Below are positions 18,627 to 27,950 of a DNA stretch of 64,000 nt, piece by piece. The first letter of the stretch is position 1. The number at the start of each line of letters is the position of its first letter. Under the pieces are notes generated by a model. It ran no database searches. It was not told the DNA's origin and worked only from the letters and a program-made list of their open reading frames with translations. Source of the stretch: RYN-133 sp963708645 (GTDB lineage Bacteria > Actinomycetota > Actinomycetes > Mycobacteriales > Jatrophihabitantaceae); assembly GCA_963708645.1 (NCBI GenBank), contig CAVPTA010000014.1, positions 62,001-126,000 of the forward strand, written 5' to 3'. The translations under genes were made by a program, and so were the position numbers.

Positions 18627-19753
18627 CCTGAGAAATTCTGCCGTGCGACCGAGAGCAGCGGATCACGGTGTCCGGCGGGGGCCGAACGCAGGTGGCCCTG
18701 GTTGACGGTCCAGACGATCAGTGACCCGAGGCCGTGACTCTTCGCCCACCTGGCCTTCGCGGTGATCGAACGCTGGTCCTCGTACGAGACGTAGGTGCAG
18801 TGCTGCGGGCCATGTGGTTTCGCGTAGCTGAGGTACGACGCCTGCGCCGAGCTGTCGTACTTGTAGTTCGCCTTCGTCACGTAGTTCTTCCGGATGTTGA
18901 TCCAGCTCATCACGTTGTCGTCAGCGACCTCGTGCGAACCGCCCAGGCTTTGCCTCGGTCCGGTCACCTTGCCGGTCCAACACATCCCGTAGAAGCCGAT
19001 CCCGACACCCAGCTTGTCTGCCGGGATCCCCACCGCGCGATAGGACTTCACGCTCACGTCGACCGCAGTCGGCGTGTTCGACCGGGCCCCCGTCAACGCG
19101 GACGAGTGCCAGCTGCGCCAGCCCGAGTACGCGTACGCCATGCCGTAGGTCATCACATCGATCCGGTTGAGCTTCTTCGAAAGCCCACCGAGGAAGCTTG
19201 GTGCCGTCGGAAACGTCTTCGATGTCGGATCGACCGGCATCGTCAACACGGCGCTGGGCAGCTCGGCGCGGAGCATGTTCACCAAGGCAGTGATGTGTGG
19301 CCGGTCGCCGCCGACGATCGGCTCCCAGTCGAGGTCGAGCCCCGAGAAGCCGTAGCTGTTCATCGTCGAGACGAGATTGTCGACGAACGTCGACAGGTGA
19401 TCGGTAGCTGCAGCAGCGAATGCGTCGTGCGCGCCGGCGCCGCCGATCATCAGCATGGGCACCACGCCGTGTTGCTTTGCCAACCGGGCCAGGTTCTTCG
19501 CCATCGCCGGGCCGTGCGTCGCGTCGACGTCGAAGCTCGTGTCGAGCGTTCCGTCCGCGCGTGGTGTCACCGGCCCGACGACGAGATGCGTGAGGGAGTG
19601 CCATTCGATTTGGTTCGCGGGCATCAGGTTGCGCTGGTAACCGACGTAATAGCCCATCACCCACCGCGTGGGCGTCGCCGCGGCGCCGGCGGTGCTTGCC
19701 AGCGCGGGGAGCACGCCGACCGTGAGCAGCACAGCAAGGACGAATCGCTTCAT
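18623..19753 (-). CDS. secreted glycoside hydrolase family 18 (chitinase-like)
   Basis: 376 aa with a Sec signal peptide (about 1-25, ending STAGAAA). TIM-barrel motifs: WVMGYYVGYQRN on strand 1, GVVPMLMIGGAG on strand 3, and the catalytic DxDxE as GFSGLDLDWEP (D140, D142, E144). RIDVMTYGMAYAYSGWRSW and the C-terminal GLGSLIVWTVNQ complete the fold. It would cleave beta-1,4-GlcNAc polymers or a related glycan outside the cell. It is co-transcribed with DUF3237. Confidence 0.87.
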   Translation of the reverse strand: MKRFVLAVLLTVGVLPALASTAGAAATPTRWVMGYYVGYQRNLMPANQIEWHSLTHLVVGPVTPRADGTLDTSFDVDATHGPAMAKNLARLAKQHGVVPMLMIGGAGAHDAFAAAATDHLSTFVDNLVSTMNSYGFSGLDLDWEPIVGGDRPHITALVNMLRAELPSAVLTMPVDPTSKTFPTAPSFLGGLSKKLNRIDVMTYGMAYAYSGWRSWHSSALTGARSNTPTAVDVSVKSYRAVGIPADKLGVGIGFYGMCWTGKVTGPRQSLGGSHEVADDNVMSWINIRKNYVTKANYKYDSSAQASYLSYAKPHGPQHCTYVSYEDQRSITAKARWAKSHGLGSLIVWTVNQGHLRSAPAGHRDPLLSVARQNFSG

Positions 19754-19769
19754 GAGCCCTCCCTCGCGG

Positions 19770-21157
19770 TCAGACTAGGTCACGCACAAACCCCGCCAGC
19801 TGCGCAAGATTGCGACATTCCACCATCGGCACGACCCGTCCGAAGTCGTCGGCGACCGAGTCGCCGGTGTCCCACGCGCTGCGGCGCTCCGGGTTGAGCC
19901 AGTACGCGCGGCGCGCACGTGCGGTGATGTCGCGCAGCACCGGCAAGCGCCGGGTCGCCGTAGTTCGAGCGCGCGTCACCGAGCACCAGCAACGACGTGC
20001 GCGTGGTGATCGCGTCGAGGTGGCGCTCGTGGAAGATCTCGAACGCTCGCCCGTAGTCGGTGCGCCCGTACCAGCCGCGCACGTTCGCCTCGGACGCAAG
20101 ACGGGTCACCGACTCGACCAGGTCGGCGCCCGGCCGGAAGAAGTCGGTGACTTCGTCCAGATCGTCGACGAACGCGAACACTCGCACGCGGGTGAACTGC
20201 TCCCGCAGCGCGTACACGAGCAGCAGCGTGAAGTGCGCGAACGACGTCACCGATTCGCTCACGTCGCAAAGGATCACCAGATCGGTCTTGCGCGGCCGGC
20301 GCGGGCGATGGTGTGTCTCGATCGGAATCCCGCCGGCCGACAGCGACGCGCGGATAGTGCGCCGGAAGTCGAGCTGGCCGCGGCGTCCGTGCCGGTGCTC
20401 GATCGCGAGCCGCGCGGCCATTCGGCGCGCGAGCGGCTGGATCTCGCGCCGGATCGCCGCCAGGTCGCTGCGGGTCGCGCTGAGCAGATCGATGCGGTCG
20501 ACGCTCGGACGCACCGCGCTCTTCGCGATCCGTTCGCGTCCGGACTCGGCCGCGAGCCGACGCTGCACCTCGGTGTCGAGCATCGCTCGGAACCGATCGA
20601 TGCGCGCGGTCAACATCGTGCGGGCGTTGCGTTCGGCGAGCGAATCGTCGTCGGTGCCGAACAGCGCCTGCTCGAGCAAACCGGCCATCAGGGTCTGCGG
20701 CGAGATGCGCGTCTGTGCGGCATAGCTCGACCACGACTGTGTGCCGGGCAGGCGGCCCGCCACCGCGCCGAACCGTCCGACGCCTTCGCGCGCGAGCTGC
20801 GGTCAACCGTTGCTCGTCCGCGTCGCGCAGCGCGTCGGCGAGAGCCGCGCGGAACGCGACCAGATCCGGATCGTCACGACGAAACGTCGATGTCGCGTGG
20901 TCCGGATCGGCCGACGCCGGCGCGTCGAAGTTGCCGAGCACAGCCGGGAAGTAGATGTCGAACAGCGTGTCGAACGCCGGCCGGTCGGTGTGTCGTTTGA
21001 CGAGCGCGGCGGCGTAGGCGTCGCGCACCTGGTCGCGGGCCAGCAGGTCGACCACGTTGAGTGCGCCGGCGGCGTCGATGTCCTCGGCGACCGACACCGG
21101 CAGGCCGGCGTCGCGCAGCGCGACGACGAACTCGTGGTGCCGGTCGACGAGGCTCAT
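19770..21157 (-). CDS. vWA-domain protein, CoxE-like (two frame steps)
   Basis: About 462 codons. MSLVDRHHEFVVALRDAGLP at the start is typical of CoxE-like proteins that pair with MoxR ATPases. The C-terminal von Willebrand A domain has a MIDAS motif (LVILCDVSESVTSFAHF, DxSxS), then VRVFAFVDDLDEVTDFF and TDYGRAFEIFHERHL. The frame steps near 20,795 and near 19,945, each equal to a one-base gain, and the protein ends AQLAGFVRDLV. The start overlaps the MoxR stop (ATGA). Such pairs act as chaperone-like inserters of metal cofactors or in stress responses; no client enzyme is adjacent here. Confidence 0.82.
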
Positions 21158-22033
21158 TCGGTGACGGCGGGCAGATCGAGTTCCTTCGTCGCCCGGGTGT
21201 GATCGGCGACGTGCTTGAGCACCACCCCGAGCGTGGCCGCAACCGCCGGGCCGTCGAGGTTGTCGATGCCGAGCGCGAGCAGGGTGCGCGCCCAGTCGAT
21301 CGACTCGGCCAGCGACGGCGACTTGCGCAGGTCGAGCGTGCGCAGCGTCGCGGCCGCACGGGCGATCTGCTCGGCGAGTGAACGCTCCAGACCCGGGACG
21401 CGCTCGAGCAGGATGTCGCGTTCGCGCTCGGGCGACGGATAGTCGAGGTAGAGGTACAGGCAGCGCCGCTTGAGCGCCTCGGACAGCTCACGGTTCGCGT
21501 TCGAGGTCAGGACGACGAACGGCCGGCGGAGTCGCGGTCACCGTCCCCATCTCGGGGATCGTCACCTGGAAGTCCGAGAGCACCTCGAGCAGCAGCGCCT
21601 CGACCTCGACATCGGTCTTGTCGATCTCGTCGACGAGCAGCACCGTCGGATCGGCGCGGCGGATGGCGCCGAGCAGCGGGCGGGTGAGCAGGAACTCCTC
21701 GGTGAAGATGTCGTCGTGGGTCTGCTCCCACGCCTGGTCGGACGGGGCGGCCTGGATGCGCAGCAGCTGCTTCTTGTAGTTCCACTCGTACAGCGCACGG
21801 GATTCGTCCAGGCCCTCGTAGCACTGCAGCCGGATCAGGTCCGAGCCGGTGCAGGCGGCCACCGCCTTGGCGAGTTCGGTCTTGCCGACGCCGGCCGGTC
21901 CCTCGACGAGCAGCGCCCGCTCGAGCGCGCCGGCCAGGTACACCGTCGTAGCGGTGGCCGCATCAGCCAGATAGCCGACCGTGGCCAACCGGGTGCGGGC
22001 GTCCTCGGGCGTGGCGAACACGGGCTCGGGCAT
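21154..22033 (-). CDS. MoxR/CoxD-family AAA+ ATPase (one frame step)
   Basis: About 293 codons from ATG 22033. Walker A is VEGPAGVGKTELAKAVA, Walker B TVLLVDEIDKTDVEVEALLL, and sensor 1 VVLTSNANRELSEALKRRC. ALYEWNYKKQLLRIQ is typical of the CoxD-like branch. The frame steps near 21,530 (one-base gain), between GTVTAT and PFVVLTS. It works with the overlapping vWA gene. Confidence 0.87.
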
Positions 22034-22068
22034 GCCACCGACGATGGCACACCGCGGGCCCGGGTCGC

Positions 22069-22365
22069 TCAGGAGGCGGTCGCGAGATGCCAGGCGACGT
22101 CGTCGGGCGTTCCGTCGACGACCAGGCGATCGAAGGCAGCTTCGGCCTCGGTGTCACCGACGAAGGCCCAGAGCGTGATCTGGTCACCAGTGCGGCGGGC
22201 GACCCACCACCGGCCGCGAGCGCTGATGAGCACGAGTTCGTCGCTGTCGTCACCGCGCACGCGCCAGGCCTGACGGACCACCTCGACACCGTCGATCGGG
22301 CGTCCGAGCATTGCCGCACGTATCTGGCTGGGGGTCACTGTCCGGGGACGGCGTGATGGGGACAT
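22069..22365 (-). CDS. hypothetical protein, 98 aa
   Basis: MSPSRRPRTVTPSQIRAAML at ATG 22365, behind GGAAAGG. A beta-rich middle (DSDELVLISARGRWWVARRT, then ITLWAFVGDTEAEAAFDRLV) ends in WHLATAS. I do not recognise the family. It lies 35 bp before the MoxR gene in the same direction, so it may be part of the MoxR-vWA transcript, and it is divergent from the cysteine-desulfurase-like gene. Confidence 0.6.
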   Translation of the reverse strand: MSPSRRPRTVTPSQIRAAMLGRPIDGVEVVRQAWRVRGDDSDELVLISARGRWWVARRTGDQITLWAFVGDTEAEAAFDRLVVDGTPDDVAWHLATAS

Positions 22366-22443
22366 TGTGGAACCTTTCCGGCGATTGTCGGTCCTATACC
22401 CGCATTCGGACCGCCTCTCTCGCCCGCGTGAAAGAGTGCATTC

Positions 22444-23643
22444 ATGGCCCTGGACGTGGACACGGTTCGGTCGCATTTCCCGGCGCTCGCGGCCGGCGCG
22501 GCGCACTTCGACGGTCCGGGCGGGTCGCAGACGCCCGATGTGGTGGCCGATGCGGTCCGGACGACCCTGGTCTCGGCGATCGCGAACCGCGGCAGCGTCA
22601 CGGCCGCCGAACGCACGGCCGAGGCCGTGGTTTCGGACGCGCGGTCGGCGCTGGCAGATCTGCTCGCCGCCCAGCCCGACGGCATCGTCTTCGGTCGCAG
22701 CATGACCCAGCTGACCTTCGACCTGGCCCGCACACTCGCCAAGACCTGGCGCCCTGGGGACGAGATCGTGGTGACCCGGCTCGATCACGACGCGAACGTG
22801 CGCCCGTGGGTCATCGCGGCCGAACGTGGCGGCGCGACGATCCGCTTCGCCGACTTCGACCCGGACACCGCCGAGCTGAATCCCGCACACATCGCCGCGC
22901 AGCTGTCGGCCCACACCCGGCTGGTGGCGGTCACCGGAGCCTCGAACCTGTTCGGCACCCGTCCCGATCTCGTCACCATCGCCGACCTGGTGCACGACGC
23001 CGGGGCGCTTCTGTTCGTCGACGGGGTCCACCTGACGGCGCACGCGTCGGTCGACATCCGCGCGCTCGGCGCTGACCTGTTCGCCTGCTCGCCGTACAAG
23101 TTCTTCGGCCCGCACTGCGGAGTGCTCGCCGCCGATCCGGGGCTGCTCGAGCAGCTGCACCCCGACAAGCTCGCGCCGTCCAGCGACACCGTCCCCGAGC
23201 GGTTCGAGCTCGGGACGCTGCCCTACGAGCTCATGGCAGGGGCAGGCGCCGCCGTCGAATTCATCGCCGGTCTCGGCGGTTCCGGCTCGTCGCGGCGCGA
23301 ACGGCTCGTGACGTCCATGGCATTGGTCGAGGAGCACGAGGACGGGCTGCGCGAGCGCATCGAGAAGTCCGTCGCCGACCTGCGCGGCGTGACGCTGCGT
23401 TCGCAGGCGGCACGGCGCACCCCGACGCTGCTGTTCACCTTCACCGACCGCAGCGCCGACGACGCCTACCGATTCCTCGCCGAACGAGGCGTGAATGCAC
23501 CCGCCGGCACGTTCTACGCCTACGAAGCAGCCCGCCACGCCGGGCTGTGGCCGCAGGGCGGGCTGCGCGTCGGGTTGGCGCCCTACACCAGCGATGCCGA
23601 CGTCGACCGGCTACTGGACGGCCTCGCCGCATTCACTTCCTGA
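22444..23643 (+). CDS. cysteine desulfurase-like protein (TIGR01976 group)
   Basis: 399 aa class V PLP aminotransferase fold. PLP contacts are HDANVRPWV, LLFVDGVHLTAHASVD (Asp and His stacking the cofactor) and the Lys in ACSPYKFFGPHCG. The Cys-loop of true SufS/IscS enzymes is not evident, as expected for this group, so sulfur donation is doubtful. N-terminal AAHFDGPGGSQTP is typical. It is monocistronic, divergent from the 98-aa gene. Confidence 0.85.
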   Translation: MALDVDTVRSHFPALAAGAAHFDGPGGSQTPDVVADAVRTTLVSAIANRGSVTAAERTAEAVVSDARSALADLLAAQPDGIVFGRSMTQLTFDLARTLAKTWRPGDEIVVTRLDHDANVRPWVIAAERGGATIRFADFDPDTAELNPAHIAAQLSAHTRLVAVTGASNLFGTRPDLVTIADLVHDAGALLFVDGVHLTAHASVDIRALGADLFACSPYKFFGPHCGVLAADPGLLEQLHPDKLAPSSDTVPERFELGTLPYELMAGAGAAVEFIAGLGGSGSSRRERLVTSMALVEEHEDGLRERIEKSVADLRGVTLRSQAARRTPTLLFTFTDRSADDAYRFLAERGVNAPAGTFYAYEAARHAGLWPQGGLRVGLAPYTSDADVDRLLDGLAAFTS

Positions 23644-23678
23644 TCATCTCTTGATCGAAACCGTCTCATACGTTGCAG

Positions 23679-23702
23679 CCTCGGATCTGGATTCCTGAGG
23701 CA
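23679..23702 (+). terminator. imperfect hairpin after the cysteine-desulfurase-like gene
   Basis: GCCTC-GGATCTGGATTCCT-GAGGC: a 5-bp GC stem plus internal GA/TC pairs, 36 bp past the stop. It is weak. Confidence 0.3.
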
Positions 23703-23749
23703 AACCGGGCGAGTCTCAACGGGACTCAACGAACGAAACGGGCAGCACA

Positions 23750-25196
23750 ATGCGCTTCCGCAAGGCGACCGCGTTCCCGCGCGTTCCCAAGCTGCCCAAA
23801 GTGCGGCCGCCGCGCCTGCACCAGCCGACCTTCCACGTCACCGCCATGGTCGGTGTCGTCGCCATCGTGAGCGCTGTCGCCGCGACGTCGCCGGCACCGT
23901 CGGGATCGCTGATAGCCGGGGCGGCCCGTCCCGCTGCCGCCGCCGCTGCGATCAGCGCGCAACCCGCTCGCTTCGGGCTCGTCGAGCACTCCGGTCTACG
24001 GCGCTCCGACCATGACGACGACCGTCGCACCGCCGGCCGGCACGTCGGTCACGACAGGCCCCGGCAACGCCCAGACCCTGCTCTTCAACGACCCGAACGC
24101 CAACGTGCAACTCGCGTCGCCGCTGGCAAGCGACGGTATCCCCGTCACGGCGCTCGAGGCGTATCAGAACGCCGCGAACTCGGCGAACGCCACACGCCCC
24201 GACTGCCACATCCCGTGGCCGCTGCTTGCGGGGATCGGTCGTGTCGAATCCGACCACGGCCGGTTCGGCGGCGCGGTCCTGCGGCCCGACGGCACCTCGA
24301 CCAAGCCCATCATCGGTCTCCCGCTCAACGGCAACGGCACCGAGCTCATCAGAGATACCGACCACGGCACGATCGACGGCGACCCGGTTTACGACCGCGC
24401 GGTCGGACCGATGCAGTTCATCCCGTCGACCTGGTTGATCTACGGTGCCGACGGCAACGGCGACGGGATCAAGGACCCGTTCAACATCTTCGATGCCGCG
24501 CTGGCCGCAGCGAACTACTTGTGCGTCGCCGGTGGCGACCTGAGCACGACCGCCGGGCAGACCCGCGCCGTGCTCAGCTACAACCACTCGACCGCCTACC
24601 TGGACGAGGTGCTCAGCCTCGAGCACACCTACGCGAGCGGCGAACCGGGACTCGTCATCCCGGACGCGCCGACCGTCGTGCCGCCGGTGCCCACGCGCGC
24701 GCCAGGCGGCAACCCGGCTCCGCCGCCGGTCGACCCCGGGCCACCGCTTTCCGGCGGCCCGCCGCCGACGAAGAAGCCGCAGCCCAGCCCGTCCGGCTCG
24801 AAGCACCCGACGCCGACTCACAGCCCGTCCACGTCAATTTCGCCGTCGCCGACCGTGAGCCCGTCGGACACGACCACCGATCCGGGCACGCCGACCGACA
24901 CCGGCACGCCGATCCGGCACACCGACCGACACACCGACCGACACCCACCGACACCGACCGACACCGGCGTCCCGACCGACAGCGGGACGCCGGGTAGCAC
25001 CTGCCCGACCTCGTCGAGCGATTCGCCCGGCCCCGGCGGCAGCGGTTCGGCAACGTCGTCGCTGACGAGTGCGGCCGGAAGTGGCCAGAGCGCGAGCCCG
25101 GCGCTCACCACGCAGGTCGCCGAGGCCAACGATGTGCCTTCGGACGGGTCGAGCGGATCGACGACCGGCTCGACGACCGGCGCGCCCGGCTGCTGA
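23750..25196 (+). CDS. secreted lytic murein transglycosylase (SLT_2 type) with Thr/Pro-rich tail (frame step)
   Basis: About 480 codons. N-terminal membrane/signal segment (HVTAMVGVVAIVSAVAATSP). The transglycosylase domain has PWPLLAGIGRVESDHGRFGG with the catalytic Glu, AVGPMQFIPSTWLIYGADGN and DPFNIFDAALAAANYLC, as in MltB-like enzymes. The last ~170 residues are a low-complexity Pro/Thr/Ser/Gly linker. The frame steps near 23,990 (one-base gain), between QPARFG and SSTPVYGAPTMTTT. Within the tail (about 24,910-24,950) a TPTD repeat is read out of frame for about a dozen codons (IRHTDRHTDRHPP). It cleaves peptidoglycan, releasing 1,6-anhydro-MurNAc. Confidence 0.82.
24891..24980 (+). repeat. 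CCGACCGACA-type tandem repeat in the transglycosylase tail
   Basis: Degenerate tandem copies of an ACCGACC/GACAC unit encode a Thr-Pro-Thr-Asp tract. The reading switches frame within the array and returns, as expected from repeat slippage or read error. Confidence 0.6.
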
Positions 25197-25235
25197 CCAC
25201 GGCTGAGATCACTCAGTTCGGGCGTTGTTTCGCCG

Positions 25236-27374
25236 ATGATGTTGAGCGTGAGGCGGTGGTCGAACGGTGGCGCCATTCCCCGGCTGGCCGCGCGCGCCGC
25301 GGCCGTAGCCGCCCTGTCGGCCACGGCACTCAGCATGGTTGTGCTGAGCACAGTTCTGCTGACCAGCGCGTCGGCTGCGCCGACGCACGGGTGGGGCCCG
25401 TTCCAGCTCCCCTACCGCACAGGCGTGGTGTGCACCGACGATCGTGGCGAGGTTGCGCTCGCATCGTGGCCCGCGGCGGCGACCTCCGTCCCCGCGTTCG
25501 CGTTGCGCGCTGTGACGGCAGGTCCGGACGGTGCGCACGCCGCGAGTCCGGCGGTCGATGCGACCGGCACCGCTCCCTACGACAGCCCGCTCGCCGCGAC
25601 TCTGGCCGCCCTGTTGACCCGACACGGAACCTCGCGCGATCAGGTCACGACGGCCGAGGTCGCCGGCGCGATCATCGCCCACACCGCTCCCGACACTGCC
25701 ACCGACCGGTGCCTCGCCGCACAGCCCGGCGGCACCACCGGTGCGGCGGTGCTATGGGCAGCTGCCGTCCGGCTCGCCGGCCCGTACACGGTGCGGCTGC
25801 ACCTGCCGACAGCCAAGCTCGTCATGGGCACTGCAGCTCCGCTGTCGGCCACGGTCACCTCGGCATCGGGGACGCCCGTCCCCGGCGTCATGGTCAGCTT
25901 CGCAACAGCCGAACCGGGTGCCGACTTCGCGAGCGTAGGCGGGCTCACGAACGATCGCGGCGTCGCTGCCGACAGCCTCACCGTGCAACCGGGCACAACC
26001 GCACAGACCGTCCGCATCGAGGTTCGCGCGAAGGTACCCGGCGCGCCGGTCACCATGACCGCGCCCGCCCGAGTTCCGCTCGTCGCCGCCGGACCCACGC
26101 ACACGATCATCCGTACGGCCCTGGCCCCCGTCGACACGACCGCCGATCCGCAACTGCACACTGCCGTCGACCGCGCACTGGTGCTACCCGGTACCGCGAT
26201 CCAGCCGACGATCGCCGTGTCGGGGATGCGCGGGCACTCGGGCACTGCGACGTTGTCGGTATCGGGACCGCTTTCCCTCGACGCCAACCACAGCTGCGCC
26301 GCCTACGCCGACGGCGCGACGCATTCCGCGCCGACATCGGCGGTGGGCGCCGCGGCGCAACCCGCCGTGGATGTCACCGGCGACGCAACGGTCGACGCCC
26401 GTCCGCTGACGCTCACGCGTCCCGGCTGCTACGTGTTGCACAGTGCGATCGCCACGAGCGACGCCATCCCTGACGTGCATCGCCAGGGCGACACGACGGT
26501 CGTTGCCGTTGCGCCCGTGCACGTGACGGTCGCACCGGCCGGGCTCGGCGTCGCGCTCGCCGGTCCGCTGAGCGCGACGGTGTCGGTCACCGGCGCGGTA
26601 CCTGCCCACCTCACCGATGTCACCGCGGCATTGGTCGGCCCCCGCGCGTCGAACGACGGATCATGCAGCGGCGTGCAGTTGCCGAGCAACGGCACTGCGC
26701 TCACGGCGACCCAGGCCGGGCGCGGCGTGCGTCTGGTCAGTCCCGCAGTGACCAAGACCGGCTGCTACGGGTATCGGGTGCTCGCAACGGTGCAGATCCC
26801 GAGCCTCGGCTCCGTCCCGCTCGCGTGGTCGGGACCGATCTCGGCAACCACACTCGTCCTCGCCCCGACGACGACGGTCACCGGACTGTCCGCGAGCGAC
26901 GTCGTCGCCGGCGGGCGGCTGTCCGCGGACGTGAGCGTGTCGGGTACGTGGACGCAACCAGGGGCGTTGCGGTTGGTGCTCAAGCACCTGCCCTACAACT
27001 GGCGCGGCTGTTTCGGCCGTGACTGGACCAACGCCGGGACCTCGTCCGTCACGGGCCCGCTGTTGCCGACCACCGGCGACGGCACGTACCGGGTGCAGAC
27101 ACCGGTGGTGCCGTCCGACGGGTGCTGGACGGTCGTTCCGGTGCTGACGTTGAGTCGCAACAAGCAGATCTCGCTCACGGACACCGCACCGATCGATCCG
27201 ATGACGGCGTTCACCGCGTTGCATCCGAGCGCGAGCCCGGTGGCACAACGGGTCTCACTGGGCGTTGCGGGCGGCGACGGCGCGAAGCAGGTCGTCGGTG
27301 CGGGCGCAGGCATGATCGTGCTGCTCGTCCTCGCTGTGGGTTGGACGCTGTCGATCGCGTTGCGCGATCGCTGA
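25236..27374 (+). CDS. membrane-anchored surface protein with Ig-like (Big_1-like) region
   Basis: 712 aa. An N-terminal export segment (AVAALSATALSMVVLSTVLL) and a C-terminal helix (GMIVLLVLAVGWTLSIAL, about 690-708) with a short RDR tail give a type I anchor with a large outer part. Residues about 185-265 (LSATVTSASGTPVPGVMVSF and GLTNDRGVAADSLTV) resemble a bacterial Ig-like domain 1. Later segments repeat a beta-strand pattern with PGCYVLHSA, TGCYGYRVLA and SDGCWTVVPV, so three or more domains sharing a Cys-aromatic strand are likely. The function is unknown. It lies 39 bp after the lytic transglycosylase in the same direction, which may couple it to wall remodelling. Confidence 0.7.
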   Translation: MMLSVRRWSNGGAIPRLAARAAAVAALSATALSMVVLSTVLLTSASAAPTHGWGPFQLPYRTGVVCTDDRGEVALASWPAAATSVPAFALRAVTAGPDGAHAASPAVDATGTAPYDSPLAATLAALLTRHGTSRDQVTTAEVAGAIIAHTAPDTATDRCLAAQPGGTTGAAVLWAAAVRLAGPYTVRLHLPTAKLVMGTAAPLSATVTSASGTPVPGVMVSFATAEPGADFASVGGLTNDRGVAADSLTVQPGTTAQTVRIEVRAKVPGAPVTMTAPARVPLVAAGPTHTIIRTALAPVDTTADPQLHTAVDRALVLPGTAIQPTIAVSGMRGHSGTATLSVSGPLSLDANHSCAAYADGATHSAPTSAVGAAAQPAVDVTGDATVDARPLTLTRPGCYVLHSAIATSDAIPDVHRQGDTTVVAVAPVHVTVAPAGLGVALAGPLSATVSVTGAVPAHLTDVTAALVGPRASNDGSCSGVQLPSNGTALTATQAGRGVRLVSPAVTKTGCYGYRVLATVQIPSLGSVPLAWSGPISATTLVLAPTTTVTGLSASDVVAGGRLSADVSVSGTWTQPGALRLVLKHLPYNWRGCFGRDWTNAGTSSVTGPLLPTTGDGTYRVQTPVVPSDGCWTVVPVLTLSRNKQISLTDTAPIDPMTAFTALHPSASPVAQRVSLGVAGGDGAKQVVGAGAGMIVLLVLAVGWTLSIALRDR

Positions 27375-27380
27375 TTCTCG

Positions 27381-27950
27381 TCAACCTTGTTCGGCGGCCA
27401 TGACCAACCGAGCGGTCGCAGCCAGCCGAACGCTCGTCTGCGCGTAGTCGGAGTAGCCCATCCCGGCCTGCAACATCGCACCGGACCAGGCGAGCGAGAG
27501 CGCGTCGAGGACGTCGGGCATCGCGTCAGCGCCGAGTGCCTGTGCGATCCGATCGTTGATCTCGATCCCGATCTGCGTGCGCAGTTCGTGCACGTCGGCA
27601 TCGCTGCCCAGCAGCGCGGCGGTCGCGGCGGCGGCGAGTTGTGGTTCGCCGGCAAGCAGCTGCGCGAGATCGTCGAAAACCGCGACCACCCGATCGACCG
27701 CGTGTGGCAGGCGCACCTCGTGACGCTGCCGCTCGCTGATGCGCCGCCAGAAGAGCTCGACCACCAGATGGTTCTTCGACGAGAAGTACGTGTAAGCGGT
27801 CGCCGGCGCGACCTTCGCCCGGTTGGCGACGCTGCGCACGGTCAGCGTGTCGAAGCCGACGGCACGAAGTTCGGCGCTCGCGGCGTCGGCGACCCGGTTC
27901 ACCGTCGCGACCTGGCGTGCGTTGATGCGCCGACGGGTCGGCACTGTCAC
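27381..27950 (-). CDS. TetR-family regulator
   Basis: 189 aa from GTG 27950, which overlaps the LLM stop (GTGA). The helix-turn-helix reads DTLTVRSVANRAKVAPATAY, then TYFSSKNHLVVELFWRRI. It is the second gene of the LLM-TetR operon and convergent with the surface protein, leaving only 6 bp. The operon promoter has a KstR-like site. The ligand is unknown. Confidence 0.87.
   Translation of the reverse strand: MTVPTRRRINARQVATVNRVADAASAELRAVGFDTLTVRSVANRAKVAPATAYTYFSSKNHLVVELFWRRISERQRHEVRLPHAVDRVVAVFDDLAQLLAGEPQLAAAATAALLGSDADVHELRTQIGIEINDRIAQALGADAMPDVLDALSLAWSGAMLQAGMGYSDYAQTSVRLAATARLVMAAEQG

Noticed and set aside
24885..24985. CRISPR-like array
   Set aside because: The units are adjacent 10-mers without spacers and encode a protein linker. 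No cas genes or other arrays were seen.
25202..25215. Small hairpin CTGAG-ATCA-CTCAG after the transglycosylase
   Set aside because: A 5-bp stem only, within 40 bp of the next start; too weak to call a terminator.
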